DNA of 64,000 nucleotides. It comes from Polytrichum commune. Taxonomy: Eukaryota > Streptophyta > Polytrichopsida > Polytrichales > Polytrichaceae. The notes below the pieces were generated by a model. That model had not been told where the DNA came from, did not search any database, and saw only the letters and a program-made list of their open reading frames with translations. Made by a program: the position numbers and the translations under genes. Shown piece after piece: positions 32,435-45,206 of this stretch; position 1 is the stretch's first letter; each line of letters starts with the position of its first letter. The stretch lies in assembly GCA_950295325.1 (NCBI GenBank), contig OX485805.1, positions 36,569,501-36,633,500 of the forward strand. Direction: 5' to 3'.

Positions 32435-35400
32435 CGTTCTTTTCGTCACATGTTTTTTCTTTTTTTTCCTCTAGTCTTTTGGCAAGTGTTGTTTTCTCTT
32501 GCATCACCACCACCCCCTTCTCCGTTGTGTATTGATTTAACTTACTAGGGATCGGTTGGCATTTGCAAGAAGTTTTGAAGAATTGAATGATGCAACTTTC
32601 TCTTTGTGATCCTAGCATTGGAAATTACCATAATTTTTTTGAGGAATGTTATACTAAATAGAGGGTGATGAAGATTACATTCCACAATTTCACATTGATT
32701 GAGCAAATTATTGTGGGCCTTGTTAATTTTCAACGCATGCTAATCTCTAGTTCAAATTAACATGGGTCACATTATTGTTTTCCCTAGCAAATTGATGTGG
32801 TTGAATATTTTATTTTTTGCTACTTTTGATGTATGACAATAGTCATTCAATGTCAAGACGTTGTTTGGAAATCTCAAGGAGGACCCCTTCGGACCTTGGA
32901 CCCATGTTATTTCCACCTTGACTAGATATTTTCAAGCAAGCCCACATTAATTACAATAAACAATTTCACATATATTGTCATAATGCTAACTATTGTGTGG
33001 GAATCGAATGAAGCACAAGAACAAAATCCCATATGAAATTATACATCAAACATCTTGTATAAATTTTCTCCTTATATGCATCCAACACTCCAAGGAATTT
33101 GAATGAGAATCAAGATTTTGCGTTACTTTTTCCTAGAGAACTAGAATCATTATAGACAGATCTATAAGAGAAAATTGAAGTTTGAGGAGGGGATGTGACT
33201 CTGCCTCTCTATCCCGGAAATTAGAGTTGAGTTCCATTTGAGTTGGAAAAATTGGTGTAAATTTTTTCATGATTTTCAAACCTTGCCTAAAGTTTTTCCA
33301 TATTCTAGGATTATTCCCATTTTTCTAGAATATCAAGTTGTAAATACTCTTGTGGAATAAATCCTCTTATGCAAACTTTGAGGTTATGTGAGGTCGTTTT
33401 TTATTCCAACTAGATTAATATGTTGTTTGATGTCAGTTTCAAAAGTGTTAAGCCTTGCCAAAAACATCTTGAGTGAACAATTTCTAAATACCAGAACAAT
33501 TTGATTTCAGTTATTACAGTCCTGTGTCAAATTTTGGGAATAAGTATATAGATGTGTGCAATTAGGTTGACCCTCGCTAATAAATTGACATTCCACACTA
33601 TTTTAAATATTTATTACCACGATAACAAAATAAACACTCTAATTTGAGCTTTTATTGTGGTTCTCTATGGATGAAGAAACAAAACTACGAGGTTTTGTAA
33701 TTTGATTTTTAACCAAAGTGATTTGCATGGGTAAAGTGGCAACCTATTCGTGAAGGCAACCTAATTGCACATATCAATTTGTGTGTTTATTCTTTGGTTT
33801 CACGAGGCCAAATCGCACCAAAAGTAATAAGGTGATCTTTTTTCCTTTAGAATATAGACCTGAAAACACCAACAAAGCAACATGGTTTGGCGGGGTAGTG
33901 TCGGCTTTGCATCAAACGTCACATATGCAACCCCCTATGTCATTGCCAACAAATCGGCCATGATAGTTCCACCTTTGTAACCTAACTCGGACTTTTAGGA
34001 TAAAATTGCTTCCTAGCATCCAATGTCCGGGGAGATTTTTGGAAATAATCGGTGATATCCTAGCGTTTCCAAGTCCAACTGGTTACATGTTGTGATCTTT
34101 TGGTTTTTCTTTACTAATTTGAGGTTTATTCCATAAATTCCTCTAAAATGATCAGTAATTCTCTTGAAGTATTGACCTTGAATCAATGAATTCGTCAAAT
34201 TCAATTCGTTCACCTATAACTAGTGGTTGGTTCTCCATGTTCATTGCTATTGTCAACTTTAAATTTGGATAAAACAAAAGAGTCAAATGATATTCTTTAT
34301 CGTGCCTTATGCAATGTGCAACCAACATACATATCAATGTTTGAGGAGACTTTTGGGCATTTTCGGTCAAGGTCCTAGTGTTTCCAAGTCCAATTGCTCA
34401 CATGTTGACATCTTTTGGTTACACTTTATTGATTTGAGGTACATTATCTAAATTTGTCTAAAGTGATTGGTGAATTTCCTTAAATCTTGAGCTTCAACTG
34501 GTTATTTCTCAAACTCAACCACTTCATCTGTAACTAAGTGTCAGTTCTCCCTGTTCATTGATGGAGATAACTAATAAAACAATTTTGTCTCAAAAAGCGT
34601 CAGGTTTGCCTCAAAGAGACCCAAGATGTGGACCACTTCAACTGCTAACTTAGTTACAAATGAAACTGGTTGAGTTTGAGAAATATCCAATTGAAGTTCA
34701 AGACTTCATAAAAAAAATTACCAATCATTTTAGAAGAAGTCTATGAATTTGAATATTTGATGCAAGCATGGTAAAGTGGACAACTCTGGATCTTGGCCAA
34801 GGTTTAAGTGAAACTGATTCAAAAGCATATAGTAACTTTGAATTTCGTGAGAAAATAATTCATAAACATCTACAAAGCATATTGATGTACAATTCCAAGA
34901 AATTCATGTTGACAAAAACAATTTCAAAAGAAGTATACATAGTTAAGAAGACGGAGCAAATGGTGTGCAAGTAGGTGACATTGAAAAAATATTGTCTGAA
35001 GGTTGCCAAGAATATGATAAAAGTAAAATAAAGTGAGTATTTTCCACATTGCTTTTTGACGATGCCCTCAAGTTTATATCGAATTCAAAGAATGTTAAGA
35101 AAACAAGAACATAATATTTAAGGTCGTGAAATTCATGTCCAAAATTGAGTCATTTGGTTTTGAACATTACTTTTAATTATAGGTTTTGAAGATCCCATCT
35201 TCGTATTCTACGAATGAGTTTTTAACACAATAGTAGAATGCGTCATGTGAAGAAATCATAATTTAGACAAAAGTTTCATGGTTTTTAGCCCAAAAAACTA
35301 TGATTTTTTAGTATACCAAAGCACTTTTTGGTCCATTTTACCATGCTTGCACTATATACCTCAAATTATACTAGGGGGAAAAAAACTAAAAGACCACAAC

Positions 35401-36100
35401 ACATAAATGGGTGGACTTTGAAACATTGGGATTTTGATTGATTGTGCCCAAAAATCTCTTCGGCCACTAAGCTATGTGAGTGTTATGCGGTTAGTTTCCT
35501 TAATCGGACCCCTAGCTTTGATTGGTATGGGGTTCGGTGAGGATCGTAGACCTAACATCATGAAGACACATGTATAAAAGAGATTGGACTACGTCTTCAA
35601 ATCTTAATAACTAATCTACACTCAATAGTGAACACAATTGGGAGGACCCATGTATCTAGTTAAGAAATCAACAAACTTGCACTTTTGGTAACCATAACTA
35701 AAGCAAGGGAGGTCTGATTTTGAATCCAACTTTTGCATAAGTTTCAGCATGGATTTGGTAATGGAACACAAGTTTTGTTGTGTAGACTTAATTGCTAGAG
35801 GCAGAAGGACATGAGAAAGTAACCAAATAACACCCACATACCTTCAACCACTTTCTGTGGGGGCCTTGGCTTCGTCTTGCTGCTTATTATTTTAATGTCA
35901 TGAGGTGAGTCCTACATAGTCGGCACAAGTTGAGGTAAGTTAGGTTGGAAGCTGTGAAGGGACATGGAAGACTCCTTCAAAGGGGAGGCCACACGATTAC
36001 AGACAAGTCTACCCAATGAAAGAGGGACCGAGCTTCTAGGAGGAAGGAACATGTCAAGGCCAATTTGTTTTTAAATCCGAAACCGACGTTTTCAAACGTG
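32435..36100. other. Gene-poor unit tail
   Basis: AT-rich DNA shared with unit B (59,074-63,760, apart from a hAT insertion). Small frames such as 34,768-34,974 (MVKWTTLDLGQGLSETDSKA) are open in both copies but unrecognised and short. A poly-T run lies at about 30,103-30,115, before this stretch. No gene is supported. Confidence 0.5.
34010..34745. repeat. Direct and inverted copies of a ~200-bp repeat, unit A
   Basis: A motif set (GTTTCCAAGTCCAACTGGTT, ATTTGAGGTTTATTCCATAA, CTTGAAGTATTGACCTTGAA, TATAACTAGTGGTTGG) occurs at 34,010-34,235, again at 34,370-34,560, and inverted at 34,645-34,745 (AACTGGTTGAGTTTGAGAAA, TTGAAGTTCAAGACTTC). The family also appears at 13,370-13,550 and in unit B. 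Confidence 0.6.
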
Positions 36101-36400
36101 TGGAGCTCCCCTTGAGTCACGGCATGGCGAAGCAGGCGGGAGATAAGTTAACCTAATTGTTCCCATCAGTCGAGATTCTTGCTTATCGGTAACAACTAGG
36201 ACTCACTCATTTTGTTTATTTTCTTGGGTAAGGAGCTATCAACCTTGGATTGTTTCCAAGGCCGGACGCTAAAGAACCCCAACCGAGCTCAGTCCGTCTA
36301 ATAATATGTTGCCCTTGGCCCACCTGCTAGTGCCTAGACCAAAATTTACCGGTGTTGCCCACGTTGTTGCCCGTAGCTTGCTTGATTGCACACAACCATG

Positions 36401-38214
36401 CACTACAACGAAACATGTCTTTTATTCCAACACCCACTTCACTACATGTCTTTAACTATTATTAACGGGGAATTGGCCATAGGGAAATGGTTGAATTCCA
36501 CCTTACTCATTTTATGCCCGAGTTAACTTTGGGGAGACATGGTAGTGAAGTGGGATAGAAATTCACTTGAGAACGCACTTGAGAACGTGTTTGGGAATGT
36601 CTAAGAGAACGTGCATGACTATGGAAAGTGAAGTGGTTGATTTGGGTTTGTCAATTCAAATTGGCACATGTTTTTGGTTTTGCATTGAATGCTCACAAAA
36701 AATGACCCATCTCTTTTTGGATTAACAATGAATTGTACATATTTATACACAATATGGTATTTCTACACACTCAGCATATTGTAATTTAATCTATCAGAGG
36801 ATTTCCATCTTTTTCAATTCCAAATTCATCCTCATCTTTGTAAGATGGTTCATCCTTATTTGTGTTCGAAACTACAACCACTTGATCACTGCTTAGAACC
36901 ACAACCTCGTCTAGTATTAGATCTCTTGGTGTAGCATCATTGTCTAATGATGCTGGTACCAATCCACAATGCTCTTCAACATTGCCTAAAGATAAGCATC
37001 ATATGTTTGGTATAGAATTTTTTCCATAAAGAACTCTTGCTCCCATTGGCTCTTTCCGTAGAACCATCTTTCATCCACAATTGTTCAAATCATCCGCAAA
37101 GAAAACTTGTTCAACATGGAGTGGAAATGCAACAGATTCGGCTGATAATGGCACTAGTCTATCAAAATTCACTAGGCTAAACTTATAATCATCTCGCTTC
37201 ATAATAGCATTATGCCCAACACCATTTGCCATCATCAAATTACAATATAACACAACCAACTCATATCGATTATAGTCCACGGCCAATATTTCCTCCACCC
37301 ATCCCACATACTCCAAATTTTCTAACTTCAAGTTCTTTGCATGTACACTTGAGCGACAATGTTGGGAGAATGTGGTGGCCACACCAGAGTGGACCGTTGT
37401 CAAAGTCCCTTTTGTACTATGCACACGGATATGGTTCCCGAAAGCATACATGGAACGTACGATGTTGCTTGGCTAGAGTGTGGTAGATACAAGACCAACA
37501 CATCATCGTCAATCTCACATCCCGCTTGTTTGGCATGTGGAACCTCTGATTTTAATAATTTGGAGAAATGTTCATCTTGGAGATTTTCGGGAAAAACAAT
37601 CATGCCATTTCGTTGTTTTCTTCGATAATCTTCATGCTCCAATGTACGTTGTGTCATAATAGATGTGTGACGCCTGTAAAATAAAACAATTTTGTGATGC
37701 ATTTGATGTTTTTAGATTACATGCACACTAAATATACATAAGTGACATGTATTAGTTTATTTTTAAATGATTTTTTTTATCAATAACCAAATTCATTTTC
37801 AATTAGCATAACAAAAATTATGGTTTCGCTCTTTTGGTGCCAACTTTCTCGTTACAAATATCAATGTATTCTACATTTGGGATGAAGTAACTTACTCTCT
37901 CCACGATTGTAGGGGAGCCACATTATTCACCACAAATTTATGTATCCAATCGCGTAGCTCAGGTGTTAGTATCCTTGGTCGCCCAATACCTTAAAATATT
38001 ATTTTTTGTTCATTGTAGGATCATGCTTATCATTCCATACCCTGCGACTTATAATGGTATATGTTTGCATGTACTCCGTGCAAAAGCCAAGCGCTTCATC
38101 TACAACATATCCTTCAACCATGGAGGCTTCAGGTCTTGCGTGGTTTCGAACACAACCCTATAATGTCTTCAAGTATTTTTTCATTGGATACATCTAGCGG
38201 GCATATATGGGCAT

Positions 38215-38215
<1 letters not shown>
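36401..38215 (-). mobile_element. Truncated CACTA (En/Spm-like) transposon
   Basis: CACTACAACGAAACATGTC at 36,401 is a typical CACTA terminus, with ACATGTCTTT recurring nearby. Inside is the 3' part of a TNP2-type transposase gene on the minus strand. The element stops at about 38,215, where katanin sequence of unit C begins mid-exon. The missing half and the abrupt join show that a deletion or recombination breakpoint lies here. Confidence 0.75.
36786..38215 (-). pseudogene. TNP2-like CACTA transposase fragment (DUF4218 and DUF4216 parts)
   Basis: From 38,205 downward: a DUF4218-like end (KTL*GCVRNHARPEAS, VEGYVVDEALGFCTEYM), then a relic GRPRILTPELRDWIHKF near 37,930, then a block at about 37,070-37,700 (VPHAKQAGCEIDDD; EYVGWVEEILAVDYNRYELV; RLVPLSAESVAFPLHVEQVF), which is DUF4216. 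After NNCG, TGA replaces the usual Trp and KMVLRKEPMGAR follows. A probable last exon, 36,786-36,985, ends EFGIEKDGNPLID. Several stops and frameshifts make it dead. Confidence 0.82.
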
Positions 38216-39570
<1,355 letters not shown>

Positions 39571-40057
39571 TTCCGTGCGCCATTATTGCGTTCTTTCGTT
39601 TGGAGTGTGTCATTGGCATAGGTGTGTTCTTTTGATGGCTTGTGCTCCCCATCTATCTTTTCTAGTGGTGGTTTTTTCTTTGATTATGGTGTGGATTGCG
39701 CGTCCAAGGGTGGGTTGTGTGGAGGAGGTTGGGTTGTGTGTGATATTGGTAGAGGTATGTTGTGATGATTGGGGGTGGTTTGTGTGGGGTGTGAGTGGTG
39801 GTGGGGTAGGGAATAGTGTTTTAGCTTGTTGCAGTGTTGCTTTGATGCATTTAGGTATTTGTTTGTACATGTCTCGGAATTCTTTTGGGGTTAGTATGCC
39901 CAAAGTATCTGGGTTTTGGATTTGTGCTATTGTCGTGATACAATACATGTATAGTTTGTCCAAATAATTTTGAGTTTTCGTTTTGGAGGAATCTAAGAGG
40001 TTGGTGTATGTTGGATTGTTTTTCCATGCTTGCTCTAGTGGTGTGGTTTTAATGGGA
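39571..40057. other. Foreign filler segment in unit C
   Basis: This 486-bp segment has no counterpart in units A or B. It is joined on the left directly to the katanin Walker B exon (after GTCGATCTC) and on the right at a shared GATTCAAAA to DNA equivalent to A 34,815. It is GT-rich on the plus strand. I infer it was captured during a deletion or repair event. Confidence 0.7.
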
Positions 40058-40062
40058 TTCAA
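39610..40062 (-). CDS. 150-codon open frame of unknown origin in the filler
   Basis: The frame reads MNPIKTTPLEQAWKNNPTYT at its start, with a helical-looking middle (YLDKLYMYCITTIAQIQN, KEFRDMYKQIPKCIKATLQQ) followed by a Thr/Pro/Asn-rich tail. The composition is protein-like and differs from the surrounding AT-rich DNA. I do not recognise a family. It spans almost exactly the filler, so it is probably a piece of a larger foreign gene with no start or promoter of its own. Confidence 0.35.
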   Translation of the reverse strand: MNPIKTTPLEQAWKNNPTYTNLLDSSKTKTQNYLDKLYMYCITTIAQIQNPDTLGILTPKEFRDMYKQIPKCIKATLQQAKTLFPTPPPLTPHTNHPQSSQHTSTNITHNPTSSTQPTLGRAIHTIIKEKTTTRKDRWGAQAIKRTHLCQ

Positions 40063-41098
40063 AAGGATATACTAACTTTAAGTTTTGTGAAAAAATAATT
40101 CATAAACATCTACAAAGCATATTGATCTACAAAGCCAAGTGTTCATGTTGACAAAAACAATTTCCAAAGAAGTATACATAGTTAAGACGGTGCAAGTGGT
40201 GTGCAAGTAGGTGACATTGAACAAATATTGTCTAAAGTTTCCAAGAATATGCTAAAAGTAAATTCCATAGTGCTTTTTGTTGATGCCCTTGAGTGTGTAT
40301 TCTATTCAAGGAATATTAAGAAAATAAATTCAAAACATTTAAGGTCATGAAATACATGTTCAAAACCATATTGTGCCATTGGCATTTGAACATTACTTTT
40401 AATTTTAAGTTTTGAAGATCCCATCTTTGTATTCTATAATTGAGTATTTAACACAACATAAGAAGGCATTATGAAAACATTTTTATAGCTTTTAACCAAA
40501 AAACTATGGTTTTCGAAAATACGTTGAAACAACTTTTGGTTCCAGTTTACCATGTTTGCCCTATATACCTCAAATTATATTATTATAAAAACTGAAAGAT
40601 CACAACATATAAATGGGTGGACTTTGAAACACTTGGATTTTGACTGATGGTGCCTAAAAATCTCTTCGGCCACTAAGATATGTGAGCGTTAGGGAGTTAG
40701 TTTCCTTAATTGGACCCCTAGCTTTGATTGGTATGGGGTTTGGTGAGGATCAAAGACCTAATATCATAAAGACACATGTTTAAAAGAGATTGGACTACGT
40801 CTTCAAATCTTAATACCGAATCTACACTCCATAGTGAACACAATTGGAATGACCCATGTATTTAGTTAGGAAATCAACACTTGCACTTTTGGTAACCATA
40901 ACTAAAGCAAGGGAGGTCCAATTTTGGATCCGATTTTTACATAAGATTCAGCATGGATTTGGTAATGGAACAGATAACATTATTCAGATCCATAACAATG
41001 TTATGGGAAGCTGCTAATATTCTATAGAATATTCCCATATTCAATTTGATTGTGGTAAATATTCTGCAAAAAACTGTCCGCCCCACAGAGGATATGAG
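40058..41098. other. Unit C tail, then ~130 bp unique DNA before the pogo element
   Basis: 40,058-40,969 follows unit A 34,815-35,770 without a gene. From 40,970 (GATAACATTATTCAGATCC) to 41,098 the sequence has no match in A or B and includes a short near-palindrome TTCTATAGAATATTCC. The unit resumes only after the pogo element, so this piece arrived in a separate or earlier insertion. Confidence 0.5.
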
Positions 41099-41379
41099 TA
41101 CAGTCTAACCTTGATAATGTCACCCTTGTTAATAGAACACCTTGATATTGTCACCTAAAAGTTTGAAACCGATTTTCATAGTGTAAATCTCCCTCGTTAT
41201 TATCCCTATCACCCTTGATAATGTCACTATTTTTTTCCAAAATCCGTAGTGTAAATGTGATAATATCAAGTATGGGTGGATTGTATGGGTGGGCATGGGT
41301 TCGATATTATTGTTCATGGGTGAGCATGGGCTAAAGCAAAGCATATTGGAAGGGGTCATTGAATGAGCTCTCAAAATGA

Positions 41380-43120
41380 ATGGTCATTATGCAAAAGGCT
41401 AAGGAATTGAGGGATTCATTTTGCATATATGATACCGAGTTCAAGCTTTCTCATGGGTGGTTGCAAAATTTCAAAACTCGACATGGAATAAAGTGTTATT
41501 ATCTGCATGAAGAAAGTGGAGATGTAGATGGAGTTGGAGTTGCATTGGCCATGGCAAAGATCCCATTCATATTGAAGAAATATGATCCAGAAGACATCTT
41601 CAATTTTGATGAGACATGTTTGTATTATAGAGCCTCTCCTTGCAAGACTTTGAATATTGGGAAGGCGAAAGGAAATAAGAAACAGAAGGACCGTGTGACA
41701 CTTTATCACTAATATCTCAGGGAAGGAGCGATTGAAGCTTGTTTTCATTCACAAATCAGCGCATCCCATATGTTTTCCTCGGAGTTTTGATCCAAATAGT
41801 ACAGTACACTATTATTCTAACAATTCAGCATGGATGAATGGTGATGTTTTTACACATTGGATGAAGAGTGACAACCGAAGAATGGCATTGAAAGACAGAA
41901 AGATTTGCATTATTATGGATAATGCAGGAAGCCATGATACTCATGGTGAGGTCAAGAAAGTTATAGATGGGTTTAATGCTTTTGTACTCTCCCATATCAC
42001 TATCTTGTTCCTTCCACCAAATGTGACTTCAGTTGTTAGGCTTTGCATCAAGGAGTGATTGCAACATTCAAAATGTGCTATAAGGGCAAGCGTGTTGCCT
42101 GGACTTTGGAACAAATTGATAACAACTCAAATGAAGATTTGGGGAAACTGAATGTTGATCTATTTCAAACTATGCTATGGTGTGTGGCGGCATGGCATGA
42201 ATTAGATGATCAAACCATTAGAAGTTGTTGGAGAAAGTCCGCCATATTGCCTATTGAGTGGAATGCAAATATCAACAATTTTGATGAATGTATGAAGTCC
42301 AAAATGGAGGAAGTAGCTTTGGAATTGGGCAATCTCATCGCCACATTGAATTTGGGTTTGGATGTCGAAGGCAAGCCTGTAGAAAAACTTTGTCCTTTGG
42401 AGTACATAAACATGGAAGGTGAAGATGATTTTGAGGTGGAATATTCTACTGAGGAGCTTGTGCAATTAATGCAAGATGGCGAACATGTTCTTGATTTCAT
42501 GGAAGTAGACCTCGGGGGGGGGGGGTAGTCATTGGTTGGAGTAGCAATATACGTGCGAACAAATGATAGGGTATTTTAAAAACATGGGAGCTAAAAATTA
42601 TAAATGGACTTAAGAGTAATATAGGGTATCAAAAATGGCACTAGACATCTTTAAAGTACTATAGGGTATGGAATAATAGGTAATTTGGAATTATAAGTAA
42701 TGCAAGCCATTTTTCTATTAACCCAAAGTAGAAATTTACATAATGATAGCATGTGAAAAAAAGAAGAGAATTGAAAGTAATACCCCCCTATAAAATAGTG
42801 GTTGTTCGCACCTATATCCTTAACTTTTTAACACACTGCCCCCCCGAGAAGTAGACCCACTGATTGTTGATAGCAGTGATGAAGAGTCTAAAGTAGTGAA
42901 GCTAAGCGATGCACAAAAATATGCTAAAGATGTTTTGAATTTTATGGCTAGCCAAGGTTCTTGGATTTTCAACACTTTGGAGTTGTTAGGAATGGAAAAA
43001 ATCCATGACAAACTCATTAGAATTGGTGTTGCACATTTAACATCAACAAAACAATGTGACATTAGAAGCTTCTTTGTCTCTAGTGAGAGGTCTTTACCTG
43101 ATCTCAATGACACATTATGA
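41380..43120 (+). pseudogene. pogo/Tigger-like DDE transposase, broken and interrupted by a MITE
   Basis: In order: a CENP-B HTH-like end (LSHGWLQNFKTRHGIK), FNFDETCLYYRASPC (first Asp), a frameshift near 41,705, KERLKLVFIHKSAHP and ICIIMDNAGSHD (second Asp), and FLPPNVTSVV. A second frameshift lies near 42,040, then QALHQGVIATFK, where the family usually has Asp before QGVI but here has His. A C-terminal acidic tail follows to 42,511. A 336-bp MITE and its 10-bp duplication follow; removing them rejoins the tail in frame as EVD-PLIVDSSDEE and continues to the stop at 43,120. It is non-functional on at least four grounds. Confidence 0.9.
42512..42847. mobile_element. 336-bp MULE-like MITE with G-run termini and 10-bp target duplication
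   Basis: The ends are TCGGGGGGG...TAGTC on the left and, inverted, TCGGGGGGGCAGTG on the right. A second inverted match lies inside (ATATACGTGCGAACAA / ATATAGGTGCGAACAA). GAAGTAGACC is duplicated directly outside (42,502-42,511 and 42,848-42,857). A 9-11 bp duplication is typical of Mutator-like elements. The interior is AT-rich and noncoding. Confidence 0.88.
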
Positions 43121-43629
43121 TGTGCTCTTGTTGTTATTCACAATTTTGAATTAGATTTTACATTCAAAAACATTGAAGTTTCATATTTGTTATTTAAAAA
43201 AAAAATTGTAATTATATTTTGATTTTCTACATATTTTTTGATAATATCACATTATGCACAAAATGTGACATTATCAAGTATGTCACACCATGTTTATATG
43301 ACACTTTTTGGTGAAACGGAGGGTGTGACATTATCAAGGTTAGGGTGTACACTTATGCACAAACTTTGTTGTGTAAATTAATTTGGTAGAAGCTGAAGAA
43401 CATGAGAAAGGAACCAAATAACACCCACATACTTTCCAGCCACTTTCTGTCGGAGCCTTGGTGCTTATTATTTTAATGTCAGGAGTCGAGTCCTCCATAA
43501 TCGGCACAAGTTGAGATAAGTTAGGCTGGAACCTGAGAAGGGAGGTGGAAGGCCACACGTTTACAGACACGTCTACCCAATGAAAGAGGGCCCAAGCTTC
43601 TAGAAGGAAGAAACCTGTCAGGGCATCGA

Positions 43630-45206
43630 TCGACCATTCTGGAAGCAGTGGTCGACATACATGCATGAAATGGTCGAGCTTATGTAGGAAACTTCAGTTT
43701 GCGTCAGTAGTCAAGGTTTGGTTAGTTCATTCTTTCTTCCTCTCTATTCCTCTCGCCCTGGACAATTTATGCGGCTAGACAATTTACACTGGATATGTGA
43801 GGTTTTGAAGTCTGTAGAAGGGTTGGGCGCGGTGTAATCTGTCTGACCCCGCTATCGACATCCACGCTATGCCCTGTGGGTGTCGGCGGCACGCACTCTT
43901 GAGTGTGTGCGTGAATCTGTGTATGTGTGGAGGAGGAGCATGCATCATGTGTTGGACAGACGTGTCGGATCTGAAATGGATGGGTTCGCCAACTGAGTTG
44001 GGTTTGTGGGTCAAGCTTTCCTTCCAGTAGCATCACGCAAGCTTGCTGCCACCGCTTTGCTCGTTGGCTCAAGTTTCATTTTTCGTAGAATTAGCCGCCT
44101 GTGCGAGTATAGGTCTACTTCACCTCTGTTCAAGTTGCTTGAACTTGAAGCCCAAGTCCCAGGAGATCATCATTTTCTCTTGACAAGAGCGGATCTCAAA
44201 AGTCGAGACAGTGGTCTTCATGTAAAATGGGCTAGTACAGGTTTGTTCTGAAGCTTCCCTAGGAACTCAACTTTTGGGAACGTGTGGCATTTGATCATGC
44301 TTTTGAAGTTGAAGGTAGCTATTCAAGAGATTGGTACTCTTCTTTTATTCTCTACTCCACGTCTCTTCAACTTGCGTGAACTTGGAGTCCCAGTCCCTGG
44401 AGCTTCTTGCTCGCTCTTGACAAGAGCGGATCTCGACAGTGGAGACATTGGTGGCACTTGTATGATATTTTTTCGCTTCATGTGAATTAAATGGAGTATT
44501 CCAGGTTATCCTGAAGCTTCCCCTAGAAATTGATCCTGAACTTTTGGAAACATGTGGCACTTGATCATGCTTTTGAAGTGGGAGGTCGCTATTCAAGAGA
44601 TTCATACTCTTTTTGAATCTTCTGATGTCCTCAGGGACCGACAATTTGTGGTGGGGTACCGCCAAAGTTCTGGTGGCTTGTCTTTCGTCCCAGATTTGGT
44701 TTGGACTTGGTCTTCTGAAAGACTTCTTGGAGCTCTTTGATCCCATATTCTAGTCTGCCTACTGGACTCTGTGCACAAATTTTGCGCCACATACATGGGA
44801 AATTTGAATCTGCTCACTTGCTGACGAGCATCTGAACTTCTCGGATGCTCTTCTTTTCTTGTGGTTGCGCTTGGCTGCTTTTAACCTTGAAAACTGAGGT
44901 AGCTGAATCCGGAACGGAGGGTAATGATAGCTAGTAACTTCGCATCAGAGAGGATACCATTGAGCCTGGTAAATGTTTTCGTAGACATTACACTTATGAG
45001 CATATCAAGCAAGTGCAAATAAGATTCTCCAGTCGTCAGACTCTTTGAATGCGTAGTTCCATACCGGTGCAGCAGTATAAGGTGGATAACAGCACACAAC
45101 AGCAGGTTTTTGGAGCACAGTTACAACGCATTGACGGGCTACACGTAAGAAAGAAAGGCAGAAAGAAAGAAAGAGAGGCACCCCACGTGTTCCTTTTATT
45201 GTCCAC
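43630..45206 (+). promoter_or_regulatory. 5' region of TNL-B
   Basis: Orthologous to 13,560-15,152, including the tandem block with TTGACAAGAGCGGATCTC (about 44,179 and 44,417) and the GAAA-type microsatellite (about 45,145-45,180) just before the start codon. It probably contains the promoter and 5' UTR. Short frames here are not convincing. Confidence 0.5.

Larger units (their letters stand above)
41101..43347 (+). mobile_element. pogo/Tigger (Tc1/mariner superfamily) transposon with TA target duplication
   Basis: The left end CAGTCTAACCTTGATAATGT (from 41,101) is matched by the reverse complement of the right end, CACCCTAACCTTGATAATGT (ending 43,347), about 23 bp with a two-base mismatch. 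TA lies directly outside on both sides (41,099-41,100; 43,348-43,349). Further inverted matter is present inside (TGATAATGTCAC near 41,216; TGACATTATCAAG near 43,270). It carries a decayed CENP-B/Tigger-like transposase gene and a nested MITE. Confidence 0.92.
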
